Source: Streptomyces hygroscopicus (GTDB taxonomy: Bacteria; Actinomycetota; Actinomycetes; Streptomycetales; Streptomycetaceae). Taken from it: a DNA stretch of 64,000 bases. Below, piece by piece: positions 8,285 through 16,749 of the stretch. Below the pieces are notes generated by a model. It worked only from the letters and a program-made list of their open reading frames with translations, did not search any database and was not told the origin of the DNA. The stretch is taken from assembly GCF_026168105.1 (NCBI RefSeq), contig NZ_LBMW01000016.1, positions 1 through 64,000 on the forward strand, read 5' to 3'. The translations under genes and the position numbers were made by a program. Each line of letters opens with the position of its first letter. Positions within the stretch are counted from its first letter, which is position 1.

Positions 8285-8670
8285 GAGGGCCGGGAGCGCC
8301 GCCGGCATCGCCGCCGTGAATCAGACGAGCAGCAGACCGAGGGCGCCCATGCCGAGCGGGCCGCGAGCAGGCTGCCCCGGCGGATCAGCGGCACGGCCGG
8401 AACCGACAGGAACGGCAAGCCCGCACAGGCCGCCGCGATCACCGGGCGGCGGCCGATCCGGTCGCTCAGCGCGCCCGCGAACGGCTGCACGATCATCATC
8501 AGCGCCATCACGCCGAGCACCACCAGCAGTCCGTGGGTCTCGTCGCACTTCAGCTCGCCGGCCGGACGGCTCGGCATGTACGACAGCAGCAGGTAGTCGG
8601 TGACGTTGAAGACGAGCACCGGGCCCGTGCACAGCAGCAGCGCCTTCCACTGGCCGGTGACCGTCTGCAC
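8285..8670 (-). pseudogene. Decayed MFS (metabolite:H+ symporter type) gene fragment
   Basis: From 8670 leftwards one frame encodes WKALLLCTGPVLVFNVTDYL, then CDETHGLLVVLGVMALMM and the MFS motif GALSDRIGRRPV, which belong to the middle of a ProP/ShiA-like transporter. The frame is lost after IRRGSLLA; matching sequence (GMGALGLLLV, then AAMPAALPALFGS) continues in the other two frames. A TAG lies just before 8670 and both ends of the gene are missing. This is a remnant with at least two frameshifts. Confidence 0.75.
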
Positions 8671-8960
8671 CTAAATGCTGTCTGTGCGGGCGGGACGGGC
8701 CGCTGAGGTGCGGCGGCGGACTGGCGCATATGTGAACCCATCTCGCGCAACGGCGATGGAACCGCCCGGCCCGCGCACTATCGTCGTGCGGACAAAAGCC
8801 GGACGTACCTCAGGTGAAGAGGGGGTTGCCTGCGTCTCACAGCGGGGGTGCCGCAAAACCTCATAGGGTTCGGACAGGCGTGTACGCGCGGGGCGCAATG
8901 GATGCACGGGACGCACGCACGGCACGAACGGGGCGAACGGGGCGGGAGGGCCGACGGGGC
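8671..8960. other. Intergenic region, no gene seen
   Basis: About 290 bp between the MFS remnant and the GT87-PAP2 gene. Readings from ATG 8814 or 8898 are in frame with the downstream gene but are rich in R, T and G and lack good ribosome-binding sites, so I treat this as leader sequence. Confidence 0.5.
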
Positions 8961-11006
8961 GTGGCGAACGTGGAGCACGGCGGGCAGATGAGCGGTGCCC
9001 TGGGGGCGGGGGCCGCTGGGACGAGAACGGCACGGCTGGCGGCGATCCGGCTCGGGATGTGGCTGGTCGCGGCCGTCCTGGCGGTCCGGCAGGTCGCCGT
9101 CGTCCTGCTCACCCCCAGAGCCGACCGCCTCACGGACCTGGAGACCTGGGTCGGTCCCAACGGTGTGCTGCACGTCAAGGGCTCGCTGTACGACTCGACC
9201 CGGTTCACCGGTACCCCGTTAGGGGGGCTCGTCCTCAAACCGCTCACCCGGGCGGCCGAACAGTCCCTCGGCTGGGCCTGGACCTTCGGGTCGCTTGTGC
9301 TGGTCGTCGCGCTCGGTCTGGTCGCCGCGCGGTCCCTGCCGCAGCCGGTGAGCCGGCGCACCTCGCTGCTCGCCGCGCCCGTGGCGATCAGCCTGCTGAT
9401 GCTGTCGCTGCCGGTGCGCAACGCCCTCCACCTCGGTCAGACCAGCATCATCCCGGTGCTGCTCGTCCTGCTCGGCTGCTTCTCGGTGCGCGGCGAACGC
9501 TCGAGCGGTGTGCTGATCGGAATCGGGGCGGCCCTGCAACCGACCGTCCTGCTGTTCGTGCCGCTGCTGTGGCTCACCGGCCGGCGCCGGGCCGCCGTGT
9601 CCACCGCCGTCACCTTCGCCGTGTGCACTGCGCTCGCCTGGGCCGCGATGCCGCACGACTCCTACACCTACTGGGTGCACCACCTGGCGGGTGTCGGCCT
9701 GGGCGGCAAGGCGTACGACCACGGCAACCAGTCGCTGCACGGCGCGCTCCTGCGGCTGGGGCTCACCGGCCCGCTGGAGATCGGCCTGTTCCTGGTGCTC
9801 GGCGCGGCCGTCGCCGCCCTCGGCCTGCGCCGAGCGGTGCACTACGCGCGCGACGGCCAGCTGCTGCTCGCGGTCGCGGTCACCGGATGCGTGGCGGTCG
9901 CCGTGTCGCCGACGACCTGGCAGCACCAGCTGCTGTGGGTGCTGCTCGCGGTCGTCGGCCGGGTCGGCACACGGGCCGCCGACCGGTATGTGTGGCCGTT
10001 CGTGGTGGTCCTGGTGATGACGCTGCCGGCGACGGTCCTGATCCCCAACGTGGCGGCGATACGGCCGCTGCGGGACAACGTCATCCTGCTGGCGGCCCTG
10101 GCCGCAGCGTGCGCCGTACCGTTCCTGGACCGGGAGTCGCCCTCCTACCGCGCGCCGCGGCCCGCCGTGCAGGCCACGCCGGTGCCCTCCCGGCTCTCCC
10201 GGGTGCCGCTGCTCCCGTTCTGGCGCCGGGTGCTCAGCCGCCCCAACCTGCTGTTCGAACTGCTGCTGATGCGGGTCTGCTACGCCGCCTACTCCTCGGT
10301 GCGCGTGGCCGCGACGGGCAGCCGTACCACCGCGGAGGCGCACGGCCGCCAGATCCACTCCCTGGAGCAGGCGCTGTCCATCGACGTCGAGAGCTGGGTC
10401 AACCACACGGCGGTGCGGATGCCGTGGCTGGAGCACTTCCTCGGCTTCTACTACCTGTCGTTCCACTTTGTGGTGCCGCTGACGATCCTCGGCGTGCTGT
10501 ACGCCCGGCGGCCGGTGGACTACCGGTGGGCGCGCACCTCGCTCGGCCTCGCCACGCTCCTCGGCCTGCTCGGCTTCTGGCTGTACCCGCTCGCCCCGCC
10601 CAGGCTCATGCCGGGTCTCGGCTTCATCGACACCGTGCACGGGGTCCAGGACCTCGCGAAGCCGGACTACGGTGCGATGACCTCGGTCACCAACCAGTAC
10701 GCCGCGATGCCGTCCCTGCACTTCGGCTGGTCCCTGTGGTGCGGCATCGTGATCGCCGTACTGGCGCCCCGCTGGTGGATGAAGGCACTGGGCATGCTCC
10801 ATCCGCTCCTGACCGTGTCCGCGATCGTGGCGACCGCCAACCACTGGGTGCTCGACGCGGTCGGCGGCGCGCTCGTGGTGGGCTCGGGCTTCGCGCTCAC
10901 CCATCTGCTCGCCGGGCCGCGGGCCGTCGTGGCGGCGGTCCCGGACGCCGAGCGGTCGGGGAGCGTCAGCAGTGCTCCTGCCGCGGCAGTCGGTACGACG
11001 AGCTGA
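8961..11006 (+). CDS. Bifunctional GT87 family glycosyltransferase / PAP2 phosphatase
   Basis: A 681-residue integral membrane fusion. The GTG at 8961 (VANVEHGGQ) is preferred because GGAGGG lies 10 nt upstream; in-frame ATGs at 8814 and 8898 are alternatives. The first ~400 residues are a polytopic GT-C-like GT87 domain with FTGTPLGGLVLKP, NALHLGQTSII and a GNQSLHG loop. The last ~220 residues are a PAP2-like inositolphosphotransferase/phosphatase domain with the motifs PPRLMP, MPSLHFGWSLW and NHWVLDAVGG, where the catalytic histidines sit. The natural reaction is probably glycosyl transfer from a polyprenyl donor coupled to lipid or inositol phosphate chemistry at the membrane. It converges on the next gene with a 41-bp tail overlap. 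Confidence 0.82.
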   Translation: MANVEHGGQMSGALGAGAAGTRTARLAAIRLGMWLVAAVLAVRQVAVVLLTPRADRLTDLETWVGPNGVLHVKGSLYDSTRFTGTPLGGLVLKPLTRAAEQSLGWAWTFGSLVLVVALGLVAARSLPQPVSRRTSLLAAPVAISLLMLSLPVRNALHLGQTSIIPVLLVLLGCFSVRGERSSGVLIGIGAALQPTVLLFVPLLWLTGRRRAAVSTAVTFAVCTALAWAAMPHDSYTYWVHHLAGVGLGGKAYDHGNQSLHGALLRLGLTGPLEIGLFLVLGAAVAALGLRRAVHYARDGQLLLAVAVTGCVAVAVSPTTWQHQLLWVLLAVVGRVGTRAADRYVWPFVVVLVMTLPATVLIPNVAAIRPLRDNVILLAALAAACAVPFLDRESPSYRAPRPAVQATPVPSRLSRVPLLPFWRRVLSRPNLLFELLLMRVCYAAYSSVRVAATGSRTTAEAHGRQIHSLEQALSIDVESWVNHTAVRMPWLEHFLGFYYLSFHFVVPLTILGVLYARRPVDYRWARTSLGLATLLGLLGFWLYPLAPPRLMPGLGFIDTVHGVQDLAKPDYGAMTSVTNQYAAMPSLHFGWSLWCGIVIAVLAPRWWMKALGMLHPLLTVSAIVATANHWVLDAVGGALVVGSGFALTHLLAGPRAVVAAVPDAERSGSVSSAPAAAVGTTS

Positions 11007-12627
11007 GGCGGTAGGTGCCGCCGGCGGGCACGGTGAGCCGCGTCCACTCGCCCACCCGGCCCAGACAGCCGCCGTCCGTGCGCAGCCAGGGGGAGTAGAC
11101 GACGCGCACGGTCACCGAGCCCCGCCGGGGGACGCGTACGACCGTCTCGGCACCGTCCGACGACACCACGGACGCACCCCCGGACACCAGGGGCGTGGCG
11201 CGCGTGACGCGGTAGACGCTCCAGTGGGCGTCCTGCCACACCGGCTGCAGCCAGTCCGGCCGGTGGTCGCGCACCAGCCGCGCCTCGTCCTCGGCGGGCC
11301 CGTCCGGCCTGCCCAGCGGCAGGACGACGAAGCCGACCGCCCAGTGGTCCAGCCAGCCGCGGTAGGTGGCAGCCGAGAACGTGCCGTCGTAGAAGAGGCG
11401 GCCGCGCTCCACGTCGAGTTGGCGGTTCCAGCCGCGGGCCATGTTCACGTACGGGGCGAGCGCGGTGGCCTCGCGGTGGTCGCGGGCCGGGACGACCTCG
11501 ACGCGCGTGCGGTCGGCGCCGAGCCCTTCCAGGGCGCGTACCACGCCGTCGGTGTCCGCCGCCCAGGCCGGCACGGCGGTGGAGACCCGAAGGTCGTCGA
11601 CGGTCTTGCGGCCCACCCAGACGACCGAGAAGACCAGCGCGGCGATCAACAGGGTGCGCCTGAGCACCTGGAGCCGGGGCGCGGTGAGCAGCACCGCGAG
11701 CAGCGCGGCCGGCGCGAACAGCTCCGCGAACCGCTCGACGTTCGTCCCGACCGGCGAGGGCAGCAGATACGCGAGGACCGTCGCGGCCGCGTAGACGACT
11801 CCGCTCCACCGGGCGACCCGCCAGCCGGGCGGGGCAAGCACGGTCACGGCCAGCCCCAGCAGCACCGGCTGCCAGATGCGGTCCGACGGCATCAACTGCT
11901 CGCCATGGAACGGGAACAGCAGCGTGGTGACGGCGACCACCACGAACGGCGGCACCAGCAGCACGAGGGCACGCCCCCAGTCCCGTACGAGCAGGAAGCC
12001 GGCGCCCACCATGGCCAGGAACAGCCCGGCCACCGGGCTCGCCATGGTGGCGAGCGCCGCGCACGCCGCCGCCGGCACCGGCCGCCACTGCCGGGTCAGC
12101 AGCACACAGCCCGCCAGAGCGAACGCGACCCCCAGCGCGAACGTGGTGCGGCCCGACGCCACGTCGCACCACAGGGCCCCCGACGCGAGCAGCGCCGGGC
12201 CGACCGGCCGTCGCACCCCGGCGCGCACGATCAGCACCGCGGCCAGCCAGGACGCGGTCAGTCCGGAGGCCACGGTGACCGTGCGCACGCCGAGCACGGC
12301 CATCAGGTACGGGGAGATCACGCTGTAGTTGGCGGGGTGCATCCCGCCGTACCAGAAGAGGTTGTACGCCGACGCCCCGTGCCGGGCCGCGAACTGCGCC
12401 CACGCCTCCTGGGCCGCGAGGTCCCCGCCTCCGGTGGCCAGGAACAGCCACCACACCGCGTACAGCGGCAGGGTGGGGAGCGTGGCCAGGAGCGGGACCC
12501 GATGGCGGTCGCGGAAGGCCCGCAGGGGACGGCTCGGGGAAACGGCCGTGTCCTTCGGCCGGACGAGGGCGGGCTCGGCTGGGACCACGGGTTCGCATTC
12601 CGTTCGACGTCTTCTGCGGAGCGGCAC
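10966..12627 (-). CDS. Polytopic membrane protein, possible GT-C-type transferase
   Basis: A 553-residue membrane protein. The GTG at 12627 (VPLRRRRRTE) has GAAGGG about 8 nt upstream. After a basic N-terminus, about ten transmembrane segments run to residue ~350. An early extracytoplasmic loop holds YNLFWYGGMHPANYSV, in the position where GT-C transferases carry catalytic acidic residues, though no DxD is present. The C-terminal ~200 residues are soluble and exported-looking (VDDLRVSTAVPAW, RGWNRQLDVERG, AGGTYRLSSSYRLP) and end in cysteine. The convergent GT87-PAP2 neighbour suggests a shared glycolipid task, but this is inference. Confidence 0.72.
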   Translation of the reverse strand: MPLRRRRRTECEPVVPAEPALVRPKDTAVSPSRPLRAFRDRHRVPLLATLPTLPLYAVWWLFLATGGGDLAAQEAWAQFAARHGASAYNLFWYGGMHPANYSVISPYLMAVLGVRTVTVASGLTASWLAAVLIVRAGVRRPVGPALLASGALWCDVASGRTTFALGVAFALAGCVLLTRQWRPVPAAACAALATMASPVAGLFLAMVGAGFLLVRDWGRALVLLVPPFVVVAVTTLLFPFHGEQLMPSDRIWQPVLLGLAVTVLAPPGWRVARWSGVVYAAATVLAYLLPSPVGTNVERFAELFAPAALLAVLLTAPRLQVLRRTLLIAALVFSVVWVGRKTVDDLRVSTAVPAWAADTDGVVRALEGLGADRTRVEVVPARDHREATALAPYVNMARGWNRQLDVERGRLFYDGTFSAATYRGWLDHWAVGFVVLPLGRPDGPAEDEARLVRDHRPDWLQPVWQDAHWSVYRVTRATPLVSGGASVVSSDGAETVVRVPRRGSVTVRVVYSPWLRTDGGCLGRVGEWTRLTVPAGGTYRLSSSYRLPRQEHC

Positions 12628-12688
12628 GACTGTGCCCTTCCGAAGACGCGGAAGTGAAGAGGGGCGTTCACCCGTTGGCGGGGCGCGT

Positions 12689-12729
12689 GGGAGGCAGGGG
12701 CGGGGCGTAGGGGGATGCCCCTGCCTCCC
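12689..12729 (-). terminator. Hairpin terminator downstream of the P450 gene
   Basis: GGGAGGCAGGGGC (12689-12701) pairs perfectly with GCCCCTGCCTCCC (12717-12729), a 13-bp stem 45 bp past the P450 stop. Confidence 0.7.
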
Positions 12730-12773
12730 GCGGGACGGGCCGGCGGCGCCGGGATGCCGACGGCCCGCGCCTG

Positions 12774-14009
12774 TCACCTCGCGCTGACGCGGAGTTCCTT
12801 CACGCCGTTGATCCAGGCGGAGCGCAGGCGGCGCGGGTCCTCGGCCGGCCTCAGGTCCGGCATGGCGTCGGCGAGTGCGTTGAAGATGAGGTCGATCTCC
12901 AGCACGGCAAGGGACTTTCCGAGGCAGTAGTGCGGGCCGCCGCCGCCGAAGCCCAGGTGCGGGTTGGGGTCGCGGGTGATGTCGAAGACGTCCGGGGCGT
13001 CGAAGACCTCGGGGTCGTGGTTGGCGGAGGAGTAGAAGAGGCCGACCCGGTCGCCCTTCCTGATCTGCTTTCCGCCCAGTTCGGTGTCCTGGGTGGCCGT
13101 GCGCTGGAAGGAGACCACCGGGGTCGCCCAGCGGACGATCTCCTCCGCAGCGGTCGCCGGGCGCTCCCGCTTGTAGAGGTCCCACTGGCCGGGGTGGGTG
13201 AGGAAGGCGTGCATGCCGTGCGTGATGGCGTTGCGGGTCGTCTCGTTGCCTGCGACGGACAGCATCAGGACGAAGAACCCGAACTCGTCGGAGGCCAGGT
13301 TGCCCTCGTCCTCCGCGGCCACCAGCGTGGTCACGATGTCCCGGGCCGGGCACTGCTTGCGGTCGGCGGCCATGTTCATCGCGTACGCGATGAGTTCGGT
13401 GGCCGCCTCGGCGCCGATCTCCTCGGTGATCGCGTACTCCGGGTCGTCGTACGCGATCATCTTGTTGGACCAGTCGAAGATCTTGGCCCGGTCGTCCTGC
13501 GGTACGCCGATCAGCTCGGCGATGGCCTGCAGGGGCAGTTCGCAGGCGACCTGGGTGACGAAGTCGAAGGGGCCCGGGTGCGCGCGGGCGCCCTCGACTA
13601 TGGCGTGCGCGCGGGCGCGCAGCCGGTCCTCGAGGGCACGGATGGCGCGTGGTGTGAAGCCGCGCTGGACGATCTGCCGGACCCGGGTGTGCTCGGGCGG
13701 GTCCATGTTGAGCATGATCAGCCGCTGGGCGTCAATGGCGTCCCGCTCGATGTGCTCGTTGAAGCGGATGATCGCGGTGTTGAGGGAGGACGAGAAGAGC
13801 TCCGGGTGCGTGGAGACATACCTGACGTCCGCGTGCCGGGTGACGGCCCAGTATCCCTCGTCACGGAAACCGGCCACGTTGCCCGGCTGCGGTATCCAGC
13901 GCACCGGTTCGATCCGGCGCAGCTCGGCGAACTCCGGGAGGGGAACGCGGTGGTGCAGCAGATCGGGATCGGTGAAGTCGAACCCGTCGGGCAGCGCTGG
14001 ACAGGGCAT
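12774..14009 (-). CDS. Cytochrome P450, CYP125-like (steroid C26/C27 monooxygenase type)
   Basis: A 411-residue soluble bacterial P450. The ATG at 14009 (MPCPALPDGFDF) has GGGAG 8 nt upstream. The I-helix oxygen-binding motif is AGNETTRNAI (about residues 245-254), the K-helix ExxR is EEIVR, and the heme loop is FGFGG-like: FGGGGPHYCLGKSLA with the axial cysteine at about residue 362. The N-terminal DGFDFTDPDLLHHRVPLPEF and MLNMDPPEHTRVRQIV match the CYP125 family, which oxidises the terminal methyl of the C27 sterol side chain. It is divergent from a FadA5-like thiolase, and the shared promoter carries two KstR-like inverted repeats. The ferredoxin at 26715 could be its electron donor. Confidence 0.85.
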   Translation of the reverse strand: MPCPALPDGFDFTDPDLLHHRVPLPEFAELRRIEPVRWIPQPGNVAGFRDEGYWAVTRHADVRYVSTHPELFSSSLNTAIIRFNEHIERDAIDAQRLIMLNMDPPEHTRVRQIVQRGFTPRAIRALEDRLRARAHAIVEGARAHPGPFDFVTQVACELPLQAIAELIGVPQDDRAKIFDWSNKMIAYDDPEYAITEEIGAEAATELIAYAMNMAADRKQCPARDIVTTLVAAEDEGNLASDEFGFFVLMLSVAGNETTRNAITHGMHAFLTHPGQWDLYKRERPATAAEEIVRWATPVVSFQRTATQDTELGGKQIRKGDRVGLFYSSANHDPEVFDAPDVFDITRDPNPHLGFGGGGPHYCLGKSLAVLEIDLIFNALADAMPDLRPAEDPRRLRSAWINGVKELRVSAR

Positions 14010-14056
14010 GGACGACTCCCAGCAGTCTGACGGACCATCAGGAACTGCCGTGAAGG

Positions 14057-14071
14057 TAGTAACGGGTTCTA
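14057..14071. promoter_or_regulatory. KstR-like inverted repeat near the P450 start
   Basis: TAGTAACGGGTTCTA matches TnnAACnnGTTnnA with one mismatch and lies 48 bp upstream of the P450 ATG. Confidence 0.5.
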
Positions 14072-14184
14072 CAAGTGGCAAGGGGTGCGGAGTCCCCAAT
14101 TGCGTGCGGGATTCGTGCAGATCACCACTTCTTGGGCTGCAAGAGACTTGCGGGCCCGGACGCGCTGTCAGCAAACTGCAAGCA

Positions 14185-14206
14185 GAACTAGAACGCGTAC
14201 TAGTTC
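14185..14206. promoter_or_regulatory. 22-bp near-perfect palindrome in P450/thiolase divergent promoter (KstR-like operator)
   Basis: GAACTAG (14185-14191) and CTAGTTC (14200-14206) are exact inverse complements around aACGCGTa; only one pair mismatches. The core TAGAACGCGTACTA fits the KstR motif TnnAACnnGTTnnA with one difference. It lies 64 bp upstream of the thiolase start. Confidence 0.65.
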
Positions 14207-14269
14207 AGCGTGGCGGGTGGGCCGGGACGCCCGCGCCGCGCGGGTGACCGAGGAGAGGACGAACCCCCC

Positions 14270-15439
14270 ATGGCCGCGGAACCCGTGATCGTCGAAGCCG
14301 TACGCACGCCCATCGGCAAGCGCGGTGGCGCGCTCGCCCATCTGCATCCCGCCTATCTCCTGGGCGAAACCTACCGTGAGGTCCTCGGGCGCACCGGCAT
14401 TCATGCCGACTGTGTGGAACAGATCGTCGGCGGCACGGTGACGCACGCGGGCGAACAGTCCATGAACCCGGCCCGCACCGCCTGGCTGGCCATGGGTCTG
14501 CCGTACGAGACCGCGGCGACGACCGTCGACTGCCAGTGCGGCTCCTCGCAGCAGGCCTCGCACATGGTCGCCAACATGGTCGCGGCGGGCGTCATCGACA
14601 TCGGGATCAGCTGTGGAGTCGAGGCCATGTCGCGCGTACCGCTCGGCTCGGGGTCCAGGCACGGGCCGGGCAAGCCCTTCCCGGACGAGTGGAACGTCGA
14701 CCTTCCCAATCAGTTCGAGGCGGCGGAGAGGATCGCCCGGCACCGGGGACTCACCCGCGAGAACGTGGACTCGCTCGGGCTGATCTCGCAGGAGCGGGCC
14801 GCGGTCGCGTGGTCGGAGGAGCGCTTCAAGCGCGAGACGTTCGCCGTCCAGGTGCCGACCACCGAGGAGGAACAGCGGGCGGGCCAGGGCATGTGGCGGC
14901 TCGTCGACCGGGACGAGGGGCTCCGCGACACCTCGATGGAGGTGCTGGCGACGCTGAAGCCGATCATGCCGACGGCCGTGCACACGGCGGGCAACTCCTC
15001 GCAGATCTCGGACGGTGCGGCGGCCATCATGTGGGCGTCGAAGCGCATGGCGCGCGCACTGAAGCTGAGGCCGCGCGCGCGGATCGTGGCCCAGGCGCTG
15101 GTGGGATCGGACCCGCACTTCCACCTCGACGGCCCGATCGACGCGACGAAGGCCGTGCTGGGGAAGGCCGGGATGTCCCTGAAGGACATCGACCTGGTCG
15201 AGATCAACGAGGCGTTCGCGTCGGTGGTGCTGAGCTGGGCGCAGGTCTTCGAGCAGGACCTGGAGAAGGTCAACGTCAACGGTGGCGCGATCGCGCTGGG
15301 GCATCCGGTGGGGGCGACGGGGGCCCGGCTGATCACCACTGCGCTCCATGAACTGGAGCGCAGCGACAAGGAGTTCGCGCTGATCACGATGTGCGCGGGT
15401 GGCGGACTGGCCACCGGGACGATCATTCAGCGGCTGTAG
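14270..15439 (+). CDS. Acetyl-CoA acetyltransferase, FadA5-like steroid 3-ketoacyl-CoA thiolase
   Basis: A 389-residue thiolase that would cleave 3-ketoacyl-CoA to acetyl-CoA plus a shortened acyl-CoA. The ATG at 14270 (MAAEPVIVEAVRTPIGKRGG) has GAGGAGAGG upstream; an earlier ATG at 14210 lacks conservation. The nucleophilic cysteine is C90 in DCQCGSSQQASH. The other catalytic motifs are VEINEAFAS, NGGAIALGHPVGATGA and the C-terminal TMCAGGGLATG with the second cysteine. The unusual CQCGSSQQ context and GSRHGPGKPFP resemble the mycobacterial sterol side-chain thiolase FadA5. Its head-to-head pairing with a CYP125-like P450 and the operator between them support a role in sterol or isoprenoid side-chain beta-oxidation. 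Confidence 0.88.
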   Translation: MAAEPVIVEAVRTPIGKRGGALAHLHPAYLLGETYREVLGRTGIHADCVEQIVGGTVTHAGEQSMNPARTAWLAMGLPYETAATTVDCQCGSSQQASHMVANMVAAGVIDIGISCGVEAMSRVPLGSGSRHGPGKPFPDEWNVDLPNQFEAAERIARHRGLTRENVDSLGLISQERAAVAWSEERFKRETFAVQVPTTEEEQRAGQGMWRLVDRDEGLRDTSMEVLATLKPIMPTAVHTAGNSSQISDGAAAIMWASKRMARALKLRPRARIVAQALVGSDPHFHLDGPIDATKAVLGKAGMSLKDIDLVEINEAFASVVLSWAQVFEQDLEKVNVNGGAIALGHPVGATGARLITTALHELERSDKEFALITMCAGGGLATGTIIQRL

Positions 15440-15459
15440 AGGTCCAGGAGACGAACGTG

Positions 15460-15862
15460 GTGAACGCGGCGGGGTCGAAGGCGAGGACGGGCCCCGCCGG
15501 GTTCTTGGAGTCGCGTACGGCTACGGTGGCGCACGGGGCGCGTCGTCCACTCGTTCCTGCGCGAGTCGGAGATGGCGGACCTGGCCGACGCGGCGGAGCT
15601 GGGCGTGAGCGAGCTGATCGCCAACGTCGTACGCCATGTCCCGGACCGGCGTTGCACCGTGCTGGTGCTGCGGCAGGCGACGGGGGTCCGTGTGGAGGTG
15701 GCCGACGGGTTCGCCGGGCTCACGTCGGTGCCGTTGGAGTTGCCTCAGGACGCGGAGAGCGGCCGTGGGCTCACTCTGCTGGATGCGGTGGCCGACAAAT
15801 GGGGTGTGGAGCCCGGGGTTGCGGGTGGCAAGACTGTCTGGTTCGAATGCCGGGTCGTGTGA
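15460..15862 (+). pseudogene. HATPase_c anti-sigma-type ATP-binding protein, frameshifted
   Basis: The reading from GTG 15460 gives VNAAGSKARTGPAGF, ESRTATVAHGAR, and then degenerates. The real continuation, VVHSFLRESEMADLADAAEL, then GVSELIANVVRHV (N-box), RVEVADG (G1) and GRGLTLLDAVADKWG (G2), is in another frame that only opens after about 15548. A one-base gain or two-base loss near 15543-15548 would restore one ~135-residue SpoIIAB/RsbW-like protein. An internal ATG at 15572 could still give 96 residues, but these would lack the first strand and helix of the fold. The gene starts about 20 bp after the thiolase stop. Confidence 0.6.
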
Positions 15863-15877
15863 CGGCTCGCGCGGGGT

Positions 15878-16573
15878 TCACTCCCGCTCGGACACCGTCA
15901 CCGCCAGCGTCGCCGTCGTCAGTGAAGCGATCAGCAGCGGGATGGCCAGGCCCCGGTGGATCACCAGCCAGCCGCCGAGCGCCGCGCCCGCCAGCAGGGC
16001 GAGCGCGGAGGCCGCGCGGCGCGGTGACCGCTTGCCCGAGCCGCCTGCGGCCCGGGAGTCGGAGGCCAGGCCGGTGAGGGTCGTGGTGAGGACGGTCGTC
16101 GTGGTCAGATCGGGCACGGCCAGCTTCCGTACCGTCGCGTTGCGCACGCCCATCGCGAAGGCCGTGAGTGCGATCAGTGCGTAGACCGTGCCGGTGGTGC
16201 CCGGGGTGGTGTGCGCCACCGCCGAGGCCGTGCCCAGCAGTACGGCCTCCACCGCGAGCGTCATCCGGGCCCACGCGCGCCGTGAGTCGCCGCCGTACCG
16301 TCTCCCGGCGCGCCCGCCCACCACCGCCCCCAGCAGGAACGATCCCAGCGACACGAGCGAGTACGGCGCGGAGAAGCCCGGGGCTGAGGCGGCGGCGAAG
16401 CCGAGCACAGCCACGTTGCCGGTCATGTTCGCGGTGAAGACGTGTCCGAGGCCCAGGTAGCTCACCGCGTCGATGAGCCCGCTGACCACGGTCATCACCA
16501 GGAGCACCGGCACCAGACGCAGTCCGCGCGCCTCGGGGCCGTGCTCCTCGGCGGCGGTCGTCTCCCTCGTCAT
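15878..16573 (-). CDS. DUF1275 (YoaK family) membrane protein
   Basis: A 231-residue protein with six predicted transmembrane helices. The family signature is present: SGLIDAVSYLGLGHVFTANMTGN near the N-terminus, then LGAVVGG, and GVRNATVRKLAVPDLTTTTVLTTTLTGLA in the second half. Members are small conserved membrane proteins of unknown transport role. ATG at 16573 with GGAGG-type site upstream (complement of ggcctcc). The gene is convergent with the ATP-binding gene. Confidence 0.9.
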   Translation of the reverse strand: MTRETTAAEEHGPEARGLRLVPVLLVMTVVSGLIDAVSYLGLGHVFTANMTGNVAVLGFAAASAPGFSAPYSLVSLGSFLLGAVVGGRAGRRYGGDSRRAWARMTLAVEAVLLGTASAVAHTTPGTTGTVYALIALTAFAMGVRNATVRKLAVPDLTTTTVLTTTLTGLASDSRAAGGSGKRSPRRAASALALLAGAALGGWLVIHRGLAIPLLIASLTTATLAVTVSERE

Positions 16574-16693
16574 GGGGCCTCCGGTGGCGGAACGGGCGCG
16601 GTGCCCTCAAGTCCACCACGGCCGGGGGCCGTCGACCGGTACGGAGGACCCGCCACCGGCGAGCCGTACCCGGCCGAGTGCGGATACGCCGAA

Positions 16694-16723
16694 GGCGGCG
16701 ACCCCGGATTCGGGGTCGCCGCC
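16694..16723 (-). terminator. Hairpin terminator after the transglycosylase gene
   Basis: GGCGGCGACCCCG (16694-16706) and CGGGGTCGCCGCC (16711-16723) form a perfect 13-bp stem with a GATT loop, 27 bp past the stop of the minus-strand gene. Confidence 0.8.
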
Positions 16724-16749
16724 TGCGCAGTCGCGTGAGACCGGCTGGA

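Noticed and set aside
12930..14030. Plus-strand 366-codon frame opposite the P450
   Set aside because: Antisense of conserved P450 motifs; composition typical of a shadow frame.
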